Source: an uncultured Clostridia bacterium (lineage in GTDB: Bacteria; Bacillota; Clostridia; Christensenellales; UBA1242). Taken from it: DNA of 22,509 bases. A program made the position numbers and the translations under genes. The DNA lies in NCBI GenBank assembly GCA_937925475.1, contig CALEWH010000032.1, forward strand, positions 1 to 22,509, read 5' to 3'. The notes under the pieces were generated by a model. That model made no database searches. It was not told the origin of the DNA and saw only the letters and a list, made by a program, of their open reading frames with translations. Shown piece by piece: positions 10,001-16,464 of the stretch (position 1 is the stretch's first letter; each line of letters opens with the position of its first letter).

Positions 10001-10565
10001 CGCAACAAAACAAGTCTTAGTAAGACAAGGCGAGTCGCTAGTTGATGTTTATCCAGACGCTAGTAGGCTTGCGACAGGAAAAAATGCAAGCGGTCAATTA
10101 GTATATATGTATGACGACACTCAAAACAAAACAAAAGAAGTCACTTATACATATCTAGGACTAATCGGCAAAGTAGACATTATGCCAAATAGCGACATCG
10201 AAGTCGAAGAAGACTGGGAGAAGAGCGAAAGACAATACTTTGATATAGTGTTTGATACAGAGTATAGATATCATCCACTTGGAATGACTCGTTTTAACCA
10301 AAAAGAATATAAAGACGCTCCATTTACCCCAAGTGCTTTAAGAGAAAAAGAAGGAACATATATAGACCTTTCTGGAAGTTCTTATAAGCCAAGTTGTTCG
10401 ATTGCTTTGTCAAAATGGACTACTTATCATTATAACTGCTCTGGCTGGTCACTAAGTGTCCCTAATGACGCATCTAATGGTGGCGGAATGCAAAGTTATA
10501 CTGTAAATAGCGGTGACGCAAACAATGGCACAATCACACTATATGTATGTTGGAAAAAGGCATAA
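4038..10565 (+). CDS. Giant membrane-anchored repeat protein with InlB-type B-repeats
   Basis: A 2175-aa extracellular protein. Residues 1-16 are Lys-rich, and about 17-40 form a hydrophobic segment acting as signal or anchor. Residues of about 60-1600 are acidic, beta-rich and repetitive: a strand-turn motif like LYVSLNG, AYVSVDGL, LFVKVDDL, LYIDFDGL, LYFDVVGM and YVYVKIN recurs with its aromatic residue at 133, 319, 500, 682, 870, 1059, 1259 and 1499, so about eight diverged modules of roughly 181-240 residues. Several modules share 'GK-x-I-x-ID' before and 'SDYxKI' after the motif. From about 1680 to 1905 there are three InlB/Listeria-Bacteroides B-repeats (FKGWYYYS...LYAVWE, FAGWYDG...LKAHWE, WRGWYLDD...LVARWQ), then two or more decayed copies to the end (LYVCWKK). 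There is no LPXTG or C-terminal membrane segment. Strong AAAGGAGG site at 4026-4033. A role in adhesion or envelope spanning is inferred; the first 1600 residues match no family I know. Confidence 0.9.
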   Translation: MKKEKVKKTKIKFSLWRLLSYIGCYILVTFAVGFTVVSVNSSTYSFTPPSLNDDTNVSSSLLGNMVTNIMSLSDVTATINVEVENGENVIRLNGDINAKIYEEFSGVEANGNFVVTYNGTSVNLGFTYKDNLYVSLNGRTFVVDVNNAIEGVAGILNAIGVEFDLDISSITSKLDMSILDTLGDYIKEEKLDDGYKLVAEYKGLSAEVLLDKEYNIISVTTPKLDINGWKIKLGVNIDKTNQGLVIDKVEGGTTLNPLLKLAKNAINTINDKNLYIKSQIQYDQYSVDVDTFINGDNMQISTNVLGQQIDIYYVSNSVYFDLGFVQFKISKSDIDTIKDIVAKFVPDDIIKTMSTKLTLEDIVGICEKLISENWNIAGDDDSFVLNYGENAVTVNYIDDKISSVDIDVLGAKGSVSIESKVKNIVVPDYQYICLDDAMEIVDAVQDLIENKYINANLSLTVKDIDLDVKVLADLNTMRVHLSTSVFGKDIAIDYVDNVAYVSVDGLNLAFEKADIISIVEKALSQFDIDTNFDFANVKIEKADIEKMVGLLKDLKINKTQSGYDLVYGDHTVKVGLNDGDISSLQYNDLVSVEFEMQAPQFETIDKDIYQYVDVSVENITRLIDEVKSYIDGKTYCFDIVASYKDYTVSGFVGLKDNLLNGHLESRVYGKDVCIDIIANELFVKVDDLKIKCVLSDYDKVRVLLQDKFGIVLPKMDFENKDIFEKSDKTNKEEITVDKIQDLFKDFSISNYGMMLVVEYKDYVIKIDLADYNVNSIKLNGFGTDIIVTPVEYKTTSVSGEYIEASGLINFANEIIEYIDASEYYFDIDVQYDKYHVVGWIGLDNGHIVGHLDTVVLNKNLQIDILDDVLYIDFDGLRLKCVFADYGKIKDLFESEWDIILPELNLLDPLSMIPKTDFDMSKIAGIIDKISISNIGQILTVNYDSIKAVIDLTDYKLNKVVLSMDRLSATVKPTSPQTAVVENEYIDIASLTKVAKAVNKSMANMTMSGVLKVDIVFGDEENHLDINYGITYQDKDLKAYANFTFKGIEVNVYYTDETLYFDVVGMKFYANISDYKDIIAWLNERFDLNINVDDLENGLNKGLDDISLDFIKSWEISDSHVKANIFDKVTIDVDYSDTIDKVVFMTDTKSATIICKSFDPVVFESIDNTEYSKYTVVTNTIDDILNTIKKKSFNISATARAYENGSISHKADVSLVFDFASHFKAFGFANVQNVNDPNSSIELMASWDKDNGVDTRDYLFVDFNGMKLKVNADALKEMVSLALQVFGVSPSVLGFLDDVNDDFIIESDNLNAIMPNLDMGNPLNMLRYIKSLSLKDSIFTMVLDGSFFGDGVDDMQIILHTNNGTISGLDLNNIYVGGSKTFNLNILLNPFVSVNSVSDKSSFMDLSNASELLKAFVNTSANHSYHIKGKVKLNIIGIDGLATVGVDAGITLDDDKKVTADVTLSNYPLYLGVNTAYSNYSAPVNRMRTINMRFKGGYVYVKINDAKYLTAKAQERVTKVPVSYMLENLDHYMQYILGFTDSIQSKIVEAVTASKNYTGKTNYGNILLGYDYLNRKHTITLNLKELAHNDQVNTMEIGLTTINNRQTNRKDMLYRLDINVKLLDDKISILTDDSNNLKLIDLNSVYDMSATNSYISGYTFDTFGEYSKEGNGSYSKQNNNSVKVSFYTLEGKSLGSVNGHTCDEIVYPSIERTLADGRVFKGWYYYSDDAKTKLKEWNETRMPLNNIDLYAVWENIYTVTLQNGTEVVDTFTLFKGERHTLNALDDRFVEKDGVRSGQKFAGWYDGLIRRTEIVAKTQDVTLKAHWEDSTYYQVKFVDGETTTEKWVRANETLALDPKSNYISTIDGEEVVYEWRGWYLDDQETSEIVVDRPITLVARWQICSIDMTRKLNIYDGDTLLSSTPQLVDYLVNVPAIEKINDETLFYLDKEFSTPYEFGFMPDYDLNVYIQNVYTITIKYYDSITNGVVKTATKQVLVRQGESLVDVYPDASRLATGKNASGQLVYMYDDTQNKTKEVTYTYLGLIGKVDIMPNSDIEVEEDWEKSERQYFDIVFDTEYRYHPLGMTRFNQKEYKDAPFTPSALREKEGTYIDLSGSSYKPSCSIALSKWTTYHYNCSGWSLSVPNDASNGGGMQSYTVNSGDANNGTITLYVCWKKA

Positions 10566-10571
10566 TTTAGT

Positions 10572-10604
10572 AAAAAAATAGGAAGATTTTCTTCCTATTT
10601 TTTG
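10572..10604 (+). terminator. Intrinsic terminator of the surface operon
   Basis: A stem of AATAGGAAGA (10577-10586) pairing with TCTTCCTATT (10590-10599), with a TTT loop, is flanked by A-runs and T-runs. It starts a few bases after the stop codon of the giant gene and closes the three-gene operon. The A-rich 5' side makes it potentially bidirectional. Confidence 0.9.
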
Positions 10605-10696
10605 TGTTTTTTAGGTTTTTTATCTAATTTGGAGTAAACTGAATTTATAAAGTCGAATAATTAGGTCAAATTGATAAAAAATAAAAGAAATTATCT

Positions 10697-10724
10697 TTGT
10701 TTCAAATAAAATATAGAGTATAAT
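10697..10724 (+). promoter_or_regulatory. Promoter of the lipoprotein gene
   Basis: TTGTTT (10697-10702), a 16-bp spacer and a perfect TATAAT (10719-10724) predict a start near 10731 and a 44-nt leader. The -35 is weak, which is usual where an activator or repressor acts. The rest of the 10605-10774 intergenic stretch is A+T-rich with no gene. Confidence 0.6.
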
Positions 10725-10734
10725 TGTTGTATTA

Positions 10735-10754
10735 TTGAAACATTTATGTTTCAA
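10735..10754 (+). promoter_or_regulatory. Perfect palindrome (operator candidate) over the transcription start
   Basis: TTGAAACAT-TT-ATGTTTCAA is a perfect 9+9 bp inverted repeat starting 10 bp after the -10 element, and an extra GTTTCAA half-site lies at 10699-10705 across the -35 region. The position suits a repressor of the TetR/MarR/GntR kind that would block initiation. As RNA it could also form a small hairpin ahead of the GGGAG site (10763-10767). Confidence 0.6.
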
Positions 10755-10774
10755 AATATATAGGGAGAAAGCAT

Positions 10775-13288
10775 ATGAAAAAGAATTTAAAGTTTTTGAG
10801 TGGCGTACTTATGACTTTTCTTTTGGCTGTGGGAGTTTTTGCAGGTTGTGGAAATAAAGTTTCTATCGAAATTATGTCTAATGACAACATCTACGAAGTA
10901 AAACCCGGCGACTCTGTGACTTTCGACGCAAATGTTAAAAATGCCAAAAAAGAAGATGTGGTGTTTAGTGTTGTGTCGGGTGCAGGCGTGTTTGAAGGAA
11001 AAGTGCTAAAAGTAAACACCGATGCAGAAGTCGGCAGTGTCATCAAAGTCGTTGGTTCTGTGGGGGGGGGTACTTCTAAAGAAGTTAGCTTGGCTGTTGT
11101 TGACCTTGTACCTTCGAGTATCAAAATCAACTTTGCAGATGGACGCCAACAAGCGAAAATCGCAAAAACAGAAAACAGCAAAATAACTCTTGGTGTATCA
11201 TACAATCCTAGTTATGCTACTGTAAAAGACTACACTTTCGAAATCACAGAAGGTATCGAAATTGTTAGTCGCAATGGAAACGAGTTTGCTCTTACAGATA
11301 AGGCAAATGTCGGTGACAAATTTAAAGTTAAGGCCACACTAAACGGCCACACTGATATCTCAGACGAGATAGAAATCGAAGTAGTAGACGCATTGAAAAT
11401 AGAAAAAGCAATCGCAAACAACATCAACTACTTTGTAAAAACAATGGGCGAACAATATATCGAAGTTAAAGCCTACAACGGTGCTGACGGACTTGTTCCG
11501 ACTACAAACACTGACTTTGAGTATACTAGCAAAAACACAGATGTTGCGACAGTCAATTCGCAAGGCAAAATCACAGCAGTAGGACATGGGGTTGCTGAAA
11601 TCGAGATAAGAAAAGCGGGCGAGAGCGAAGTAATCACAACTTGCAAAGTGTATGTTATGATTACACCTGAAAGCCTAAATCTTGAAAAGGTAAGCACACT
11701 TATCCATGACAAATCTGAAATGTCATATGGCAAAAGCGAAAAACTAAATCTTAACATCAAAGCTACAAATAGTAGTTATGCTACATGCGCTACAAAACTA
11801 AAATATGAGTTTAACCTTCTTGACATCAACAATCAAATAACCAAGAGCGGTGATGAAGTTGCAGTTCTTACTGAGCAAGGTATAGAGTTTAAACAAAACG
11901 GAAAAGTAGAAGTTGTTGTGACTTCGGACTCATCTCTAAACCGTTATCGCACAAAAGACGAAAAGTCTATCTCTTTGATAGTTAATGTAAATGACGGCGT
12001 AAATATCCGCAAGGCAAGCGAATTAAAAACTGCTGCCGAGAGCGGAAGACACACTGTTTACAATATCCTTAGCGATATTTGTCTTACAGAAAATGACAAC
12101 TTTAACATTGGTTCTGACTACAACACTGCTGGTGTACAAGGTTGTGTGTTCTATGGTGAAACTATTATCAATGGAAATGGCTACAAAGTAGATTCGTCTA
12201 CACTTCCACAAAGCGTTGCTGACGGAAATGCACACCTTCTTGATTTTAGAGCAAAAAGAGAAGGATCGGGCAATGCCGATGTAATATATAGTGTCAAACT
12301 ATATGACCTAGAAGTAAGAGGTGGCGGAAATGTAGGTGTTATTGCAGATCAAAAAATATATTACAACAATGACAAAAAAGACCTTATGGAGCTTGACGAC
12401 AAAAACTACTTCAAACATACATATCATAGAGGTATTGTTGTAAACTATGGTTCGGATTACAATCGTATTGCGACCGAAGGTAAAAAGATTTGTAAAGACC
12501 TTGTAATGAGCAATGTAAGCGTAAGTGGATTTAGCGTAGGTATGCGTATATCTCACGCAGTAGATGCGCTTATCACTGATTGCAAAGTAGAACAATGTTT
12601 TAACAATGGTATCGAAAGTGACCAAAATATGATTACTTTCCACAATATCACACTTGGACAAGTAGGTGCATTTGGTGTTGAGATTACACCAGACGATATG
12701 GCAAATAAAGAAAATGATAATATCAGAGGCACTGCTGGTCTAAACTATGACCAAACTGCTACTGTAAACTATACAGGATATATTAATAGCACAAACTACA
12801 ATAATGGTGCATCGACTATGTATATGTATGGTATCGGTCAATCACTTAAAGGAGCAGGATATAGTAGTATCGGCGATGTTATTGCTGCAATCGTAGGTGG
12901 CACAGCACAAGCTATCACAAGTGATTCGACAGCCCAAGCAAAATTAAAAGATGTCGCTTATAATTGTTTAAGCCGTTCGCACAAAGAAGGAGGAGATATC
13001 AACTATTTCCAACTTATCTTTGTAGACACATCAGAAGTAAAAACTTGGAAAAAAGCAAATCAAATTTATGACCAAACAGGCAATCGTAAATTTGTAAACT
13101 ATCCAGTTTCTTCAAATATGATCAATATGCAAGATTTGTTGGTTACTTATGCAACAAAATATTCGACAGATGGTTCGGATTGGCAAGGATACAAACAATA
13201 TCAATATATTATTCTTGACCTTATGTCCATGGGACAAGCGATCCTTGTAAACCAAGCATATGATCCAAATTATACTCCAAGTAAATAA
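10775..13288 (+). CDS. Surface lipoprotein with Ig-like domains and probable beta-helix
   Basis: The 837-aa product has a classic lipoprotein signal peptide (MKKNLKFLSG..., lipobox FAGC with Cys25), so it is likely tethered to the outer face of the membrane. Residues of about 28-410 form four Ig-like segments; the third (about 210-305) is the clearest, with the Big_2 pattern 'TSKNTDVATVNSQGKITAVG' and 'GVAEIEI'. Residues of about 411-680 look like a right-handed parallel beta-helix (NILSDICLTEN, TIINGNGYKV, VKLYDLEVRGGG, LVMSNVSVSGFSVGMRI, ALITDCKVEQC, MITFHNITLG), as in pectate-lyase-like surface proteins. No catalytic motif was identified, and the last 150 residues are unrecognised. A carbohydrate-binding or adhesive role is inferred. 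The gene holds a run of nine Gs at 11062-11070 (around residue 98), in frame here. GGGAG ribosome binding site at 10763-10767. Confidence 0.85.
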   Translation: MKKNLKFLSGVLMTFLLAVGVFAGCGNKVSIEIMSNDNIYEVKPGDSVTFDANVKNAKKEDVVFSVVSGAGVFEGKVLKVNTDAEVGSVIKVVGSVGGGTSKEVSLAVVDLVPSSIKINFADGRQQAKIAKTENSKITLGVSYNPSYATVKDYTFEITEGIEIVSRNGNEFALTDKANVGDKFKVKATLNGHTDISDEIEIEVVDALKIEKAIANNINYFVKTMGEQYIEVKAYNGADGLVPTTNTDFEYTSKNTDVATVNSQGKITAVGHGVAEIEIRKAGESEVITTCKVYVMITPESLNLEKVSTLIHDKSEMSYGKSEKLNLNIKATNSSYATCATKLKYEFNLLDINNQITKSGDEVAVLTEQGIEFKQNGKVEVVVTSDSSLNRYRTKDEKSISLIVNVNDGVNIRKASELKTAAESGRHTVYNILSDICLTENDNFNIGSDYNTAGVQGCVFYGETIINGNGYKVDSSTLPQSVADGNAHLLDFRAKREGSGNADVIYSVKLYDLEVRGGGNVGVIADQKIYYNNDKKDLMELDDKNYFKHTYHRGIVVNYGSDYNRIATEGKKICKDLVMSNVSVSGFSVGMRISHAVDALITDCKVEQCFNNGIESDQNMITFHNITLGQVGAFGVEITPDDMANKENDNIRGTAGLNYDQTATVNYTGYINSTNYNNGASTMYMYGIGQSLKGAGYSSIGDVIAAIVGGTAQAITSDSTAQAKLKDVAYNCLSRSHKEGGDINYFQLIFVDTSEVKTWKKANQIYDQTGNRKFVNYPVSSNMINMQDLLVTYATKYSTDGSDWQGYKQYQYIILDLMSMGQAILVNQAYDPNYTPSK
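11062..11070 (+). repeat. G9 homopolymer within the lipoprotein gene
   Basis: Nine consecutive Gs lie within codons for Val-Gly-Gly-Gly-Thr at about residue 96-100. It is striking in such A+T-rich DNA. Loss or gain of one G would frameshift 88% of the protein. It could be a slippage-prone (phase-variable) tract or simply a homopolymer of uncertain length. Confidence 0.9.
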
Positions 13289-13307
13289 TGTAAAACAAAT
13301 TAGTTTG

Positions 13308-13463
13308 TTGAAAATCGAGATAGACCCAGTTGTGCTTAATTTTACTGTCAATGGTCTTGCGGGCTTGTATCTAGATTATTTGGAAGGTCGTATCAATATC
13401 ACTCTTGAAGACATAGCACAAAAAGGCACACTAATTCTTCACAAACTTATCGAAACAAAATAA
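13308..13463 (+). pseudogene. Possible C-terminal remnant of a TetR-type regulator
   Basis: A short open frame after the lipoprotein stop reads (from a TTG at 13308) LKIEIDPVVLNFTVNGLAGL, then a DYLEGRINITLEDIA segment, and ends HKLIETK. This resembles the last helices of TetR/AcrR regulators, where 'G-hh-x-h-hxxWLxG...SPEELA...L' is usual. There is no DNA-binding domain, no convincing ribosome binding site, and the same frame upstream (ATG at 13260) only overlaps the lipoprotein gene. It is followed directly by a terminator, as a true gene end would be. I read it as a decayed 3' fragment; a real small protein of about 50-67 residues is the alternative. Confidence 0.35.
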
Positions 13464-13492
13464 AAACACTACTTTTCAGTAGTGCTTTTTTT
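13462..13492 (+). terminator. Bidirectional intrinsic terminator
   Basis: CACTACT (13467-13473), loop TTTC and AGTAGTG (13478-13484) form a stem followed by CTTTTTTT on the plus strand and by a T-run (from AAAAA at 13462-13466) on the minus strand. It lies between the convergent lipoprotein unit and cardiolipin synthase gene and can serve both. Confidence 0.85.
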
Positions 13493-13532
13493 ATACTATA
13501 TAATATTTATATATAATAGACCTTATAATTTA

Positions 13533-15050
13533 TTAAAAGAAAGGTGAAATAAATCTTAGGATTGCTGAGCAAAATTTTTCGCCAAACTTGCGTTTTTTCA
13601 TATCTTTAAGAGTTATTTGGTGGCTAAATCCTAGCACCTTGTCTTTATCTTTTCTTATGTCGTCAATAGAAGGGCTGTTGTACAACATAATTCCGTCTTC
13701 AAAGTGAAGATACAAACTTCTAAAATCCATATTAACAGTGCCAAGTGAAGCAATGCGGTCGTCTATAAGAAGGGTTTTTGCGTGGATAAATCCGTCAAAC
13801 TCAAATATCTTAATTCCGCTTTTGATAAGGTCAGCAAAACGCCCCCTTGCTAGATAAAATGCACTTTTCTTGTCTGGACGAGATGGGAAAACAATGTTTA
13901 CTTCGACCCCGCTTTTTGTGGCAAGTTTGAGAGCGGTCACCATTTCTTCGTCAAGGATAAGATATGGAGTAGTTATGTAAATGCTTTTTTGTGCTGAGTT
14001 GATAAGGTTTAGATAAATATTTCGAGCGACAGGCTCATAAGACAAAGGTGATGTGCCATAAGGTTGGACAAATTCTTTGCTCTTTATCTTTTCGTCAGAC
14101 TTATATTTTTCATAGTCTAGTCTTGCAGTAGTGGAGAAGTGCCAGTTGTTGACAAACATTACTACAAAACTCCACACAGCGTCACCGCTTATTTTCACGC
14201 CACAATCTTTCCAAGTCCCATATAGGTCAATTATGTTTGCGTACTCGTCGCCAATGTTGATGCCACCTGTCAATGCGTGGATTCCGTCCACAACAAGTAT
14301 TTTGCGGTGGTCGCGATAGTTTATAAATGTGTTGTATCGACCGCTAACCTTGTTGAAAGGCAATGCTTCAATATTGTAGTTGACTAGTTTTTTAAATGTG
14401 TTTTTGTCTTTAAATCTGTCAAGACAACCCATATCGTCATAAAGGATTTTTATCTCGACACCTTCGCGTGCTTTTTCTTTAAGTAGAGTAAATAGCTCGT
14501 CCCAGATTTGACCTTCTTTAAAGATGAAATATTCTAGGAAAATATACTTCTTCGCTTTCTTTATCATGTCAAACATTTCTTTAAAGTATGCGTTTCCGTC
14601 ATGAAGATACTTAGTTGTGCTTCCGTCATAGACTGGCATATTAAGTGAGTTTGAGATGTATTGCGCTTGCTTAAATGCTGTCATATCACTTTTTTTAAGA
14701 GCATTAAATGCACCTAGGTTGTTTGGCAAATAACTACTTGATAAAAAGTCAATGTTTTGCCAGTTTTTGCGTTTTTTGCGAGTTCCGTGTGAGCAGTTTG
14801 CTCGAAGGTATAACACACAGCCAAAGATAGGCAAAATAAATATTAATAGCCCCCACATAATTTTGTAGATAGGTTGGGATTTGCTTCTAATAAGCGAAAT
14901 GCTACATAGCAAAACAATAACAAGTGACGCTATCCCATACAAAACAGAGTTTAGGAAAAAGGATATAAGCACAAATGTTGCTATATTTACAAAAAGCGAA
15001 AATATTAAGATAAACTTCGATGAAGTGAAGAAATTTACTATTTTTTTCAT
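13533..15050 (-). CDS. cls: Cardiolipin synthase (phospholipase D family)
   Basis: This membrane enzyme condenses two phosphatidylglycerols into cardiolipin and glycerol. The 505-aa product has two to three N-terminal hydrophobic segments (about residues 10-95, including the PLDc_N-like KIMWGLLIFILPIFGCVLYL) and two complete HKD motifs: His248-x-Lys250-x4-Asp255 followed by GGIN, and His423-x-Lys425-x4-Asp430 followed by GTVN. Both catalytic halves are intact, and the length is that of a normal bacterial ClsA-type enzyme. The ATG at 15050 has only a weak GAG as ribosome binding site, but the hydrophobic N-terminus begins right there and a promoter lies just upstream. It is transcribed alone, convergent with the lipoprotein unit and 95 bp downstream of the DAC-like gene. 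Confidence 0.93.
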   Translation of the reverse strand: MKKIVNFFTSSKFILIFSLFVNIATFVLISFFLNSVLYGIASLVIVLLCSISLIRSKSQPIYKIMWGLLIFILPIFGCVLYLRANCSHGTRKKRKNWQNIDFLSSSYLPNNLGAFNALKKSDMTAFKQAQYISNSLNMPVYDGSTTKYLHDGNAYFKEMFDMIKKAKKYIFLEYFIFKEGQIWDELFTLLKEKAREGVEIKILYDDMGCLDRFKDKNTFKKLVNYNIEALPFNKVSGRYNTFINYRDHRKILVVDGIHALTGGINIGDEYANIIDLYGTWKDCGVKISGDAVWSFVVMFVNNWHFSTTARLDYEKYKSDEKIKSKEFVQPYGTSPLSYEPVARNIYLNLINSAQKSIYITTPYLILDEEMVTALKLATKSGVEVNIVFPSRPDKKSAFYLARGRFADLIKSGIKIFEFDGFIHAKTLLIDDRIASLGTVNMDFRSLYLHFEDGIMLYNSPSIDDIRKDKDKVLGFSHQITLKDMKKRKFGEKFCSAILRFISPFF

Positions 15051-15064
15051 AATACTCTATATAT

Positions 15065-15093
15065 AGTATATCACAACTTTTTTATTCAATCAA
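15065..15093 (-). promoter_or_regulatory. Promoter of cls
   Basis: Minus-strand TTGATT (15088-15093), 17-bp spacer and TATACT (15065-15070). The predicted leader is about 8 nt, very short, with a weak ribosome binding site. Confidence 0.55.
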
Positions 15094-15145
15094 AGAATAT
15101 AACAAAATTGAAGCATTGGTTTTTGAGTATTGTAAGGATTTGTGA

Positions 15146-16285
15146 CTAAATTTGTTCGCCATTGTCGCCAATTGGCATTTCGATTTGTTTATAACTTTGA
15201 GTTTTTTCAGCGTCCTTTTGTGCGCGTGTAAGTTCGCGTCTAACATCGGCAGATGATTTGTAGAATGCACCACCATCGTGCGATTGGAAATATACACCAA
15301 TAATGCGTTTGTTGCTGGTGTTTAGAAGAGTGTAGGCAGCCCTAATGCGTGCGCCACCCACAATATGTTGTACAACTTTGTTGTTGGATTCGATAAAAAC
15401 ATTGTATGCTCTTATGCGACCTTGATTGTCAAGTATGGTTATGCCGTCGTAGTTTAGCATGGTTGTAAATACATCGGCAAATGCGCGGAGTTTGCTTTCA
15501 TTAAAACTCTTGCTTTGCAAAAATAACTTTCCAAATTGTATAGGCTCAGGAAGCCATGTCCCATCACTAAATATTCCTTTGCTGTCCTTAAAATCCTTGT
15601 CGACAATTAGACAAATTGTTCCACGCAAAGACTTAAAACAGTTGTCGAAAATATTTTCCAAAATGTTTTTGATTCCATCAAGTTTGCGTTGGGTTGTTTT
15701 CAACTTTGACACGCTGTCATTTACAAAACGCTTTATTGTGTCGTCCCAGTTTTCGCCTTTCTTGTTTTCAACTGAAAAGTTGATGTTGACGATAGAGCCT
15801 TTTACGCCTTTTATGCTTACGACCCCGTTTGAAAGTACATTTAGATACACTAGTTTTGCTTTGGCACTTATTGTGTTTATTTTGTTTTCGTCAAATATTT
15901 GTGCTTCAAGTGATTTGTCTTTTATGGAGTTGATGGCTTTTATTAGCCCATATTCGACTGTGTCACTTCCATAATTTATGTACACTGTCCAGCCCGACTT
16001 GCAAAAACACATTAGTGCTTTTAGTCGCTCGTTAAAGCGGACACTTTTCTCGTCGATATAAAATGGGATTTTGACAGTATCTGGTATGTTTTTGACAATA
16101 CAACCTATGTTGTTGGTCATCATTATCATAGGACGGATTTTTTCGCCTTCTTCTTCCCAACGCACAAGTCGATAAAAAATATTTAGAAGTCTGTCCACAT
16201 CGCCAGATGATAGGGTCTTAAATTCGGTGGCATAAAGCTCTCTTATAGCTTTTGTAGCGTCGTCAAAATAGATACTTGTCTCCAT
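15146..16285 (-). CDS. Divergent diadenylate-cyclase (DAC) fold protein
   Basis: The 379-aa soluble product has an unrecognised N-terminal region (about 1-255) and a C-terminal part that fits the DisA_N/DAC domain: DGITILDNQGRIRAYNVFIE (from Asp280), GGARIRAAYTLL (Arg313-Ile314-Arg315) and RIIGVYFQSHDGGAFYKSS. Canonical DACs, which condense two ATP to c-di-AMP, have DGA and RHR; from memory, DisA of Thermotoga has these at 75-77 and 108-110. The spacing here (280 to 313) is the same 33 residues, but DGA has become DGI and RHR has become RIR. The fold is thus likely, and activity is uncertain: it may be a cyclase with altered product or a nucleotide-binding sensor, like the DAC-variant sensor proteins predicted in other bacteria. 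The C-terminal 35 residues are charged. Start set by GGAGGT immediately upstream. Monocistronic, divergent from serS. Confidence 0.65.
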   Translation of the reverse strand: METSIYFDDATKAIRELYATEFKTLSSGDVDRLLNIFYRLVRWEEEGEKIRPMIMMTNNIGCIVKNIPDTVKIPFYIDEKSVRFNERLKALMCFCKSGWTVYINYGSDTVEYGLIKAINSIKDKSLEAQIFDENKINTISAKAKLVYLNVLSNGVVSIKGVKGSIVNINFSVENKKGENWDDTIKRFVNDSVSKLKTTQRKLDGIKNILENIFDNCFKSLRGTICLIVDKDFKDSKGIFSDGTWLPEPIQFGKLFLQSKSFNESKLRAFADVFTTMLNYDGITILDNQGRIRAYNVFIESNNKVVQHIVGGARIRAAYTLLNTSNKRIIGVYFQSHDGGAFYKSSADVRRELTRAQKDAEKTQSYKQIEMPIGDNGEQI

Positions 16286-16306
16286 CGTACACCTCCAATT
16301 TATTTG

Positions 16307-16336
16307 ATTATAGCATAATAACTAAAATTTTTACAA
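16307..16336 (-). promoter_or_regulatory. Promoter of the DAC-like gene (extended -10)
   Basis: Minus-strand TTGTAA (16331-16336), 18-bp spacer and perfect TATAAT (16307-16312) preceded by TGC, an extended -10. Start is expected near 16300, so the leader of about 15 nt consists of little more than the GGAGG site. Confidence 0.75.
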
Positions 16337-16411
16337 TCACAAAAACATATTTTGCGACAAAAATTACTAATTTTTTGCATGTAAAAAAAGTAATGTATAG
16401 CGACAAATAAA

Positions 16412-16440
16412 TTGTAATAAAAGCAAAATTGTATTATAAT
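16412..16440 (+). promoter_or_regulatory. Promoter of serS
   Basis: TTGTAA (16412-16417), a 17-bp spacer and TATAAT (16435-16440) predict a start near 16447 and an 18-nt leader with AAAGGGG. There is therefore no space for a T-box leader, the usual control of serS in many Bacillota. Confidence 0.8.
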
Positions 16441-16464
16441 ATAAACATTACAAAGGGGAAAAAT

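Noticed and set aside
10321..10565. LPXTG sortase signal at the end of the giant protein
   Set aside because: The C-terminus ends in a B-repeat-like strand (LYVCWKK) with no LPXTG, hydrophobic segment or positive tail; the anchor must be N-terminal.
13260..13307. ATG at 13260 as the start of the small ORF
   Set aside because: The first 10 codons overlap the end of the lipoprotein gene in another frame, without a ribosome binding site; the TetR-like similarity begins only after about 13308.
16300..16464. T-box or riboswitch in front of serS
   Set aside because: The 179-bp divergent gap holds two back-to-back promoters, leaving an 18-nt leader; there is no room for a T-box and no specifier/antiterminator hairpin.
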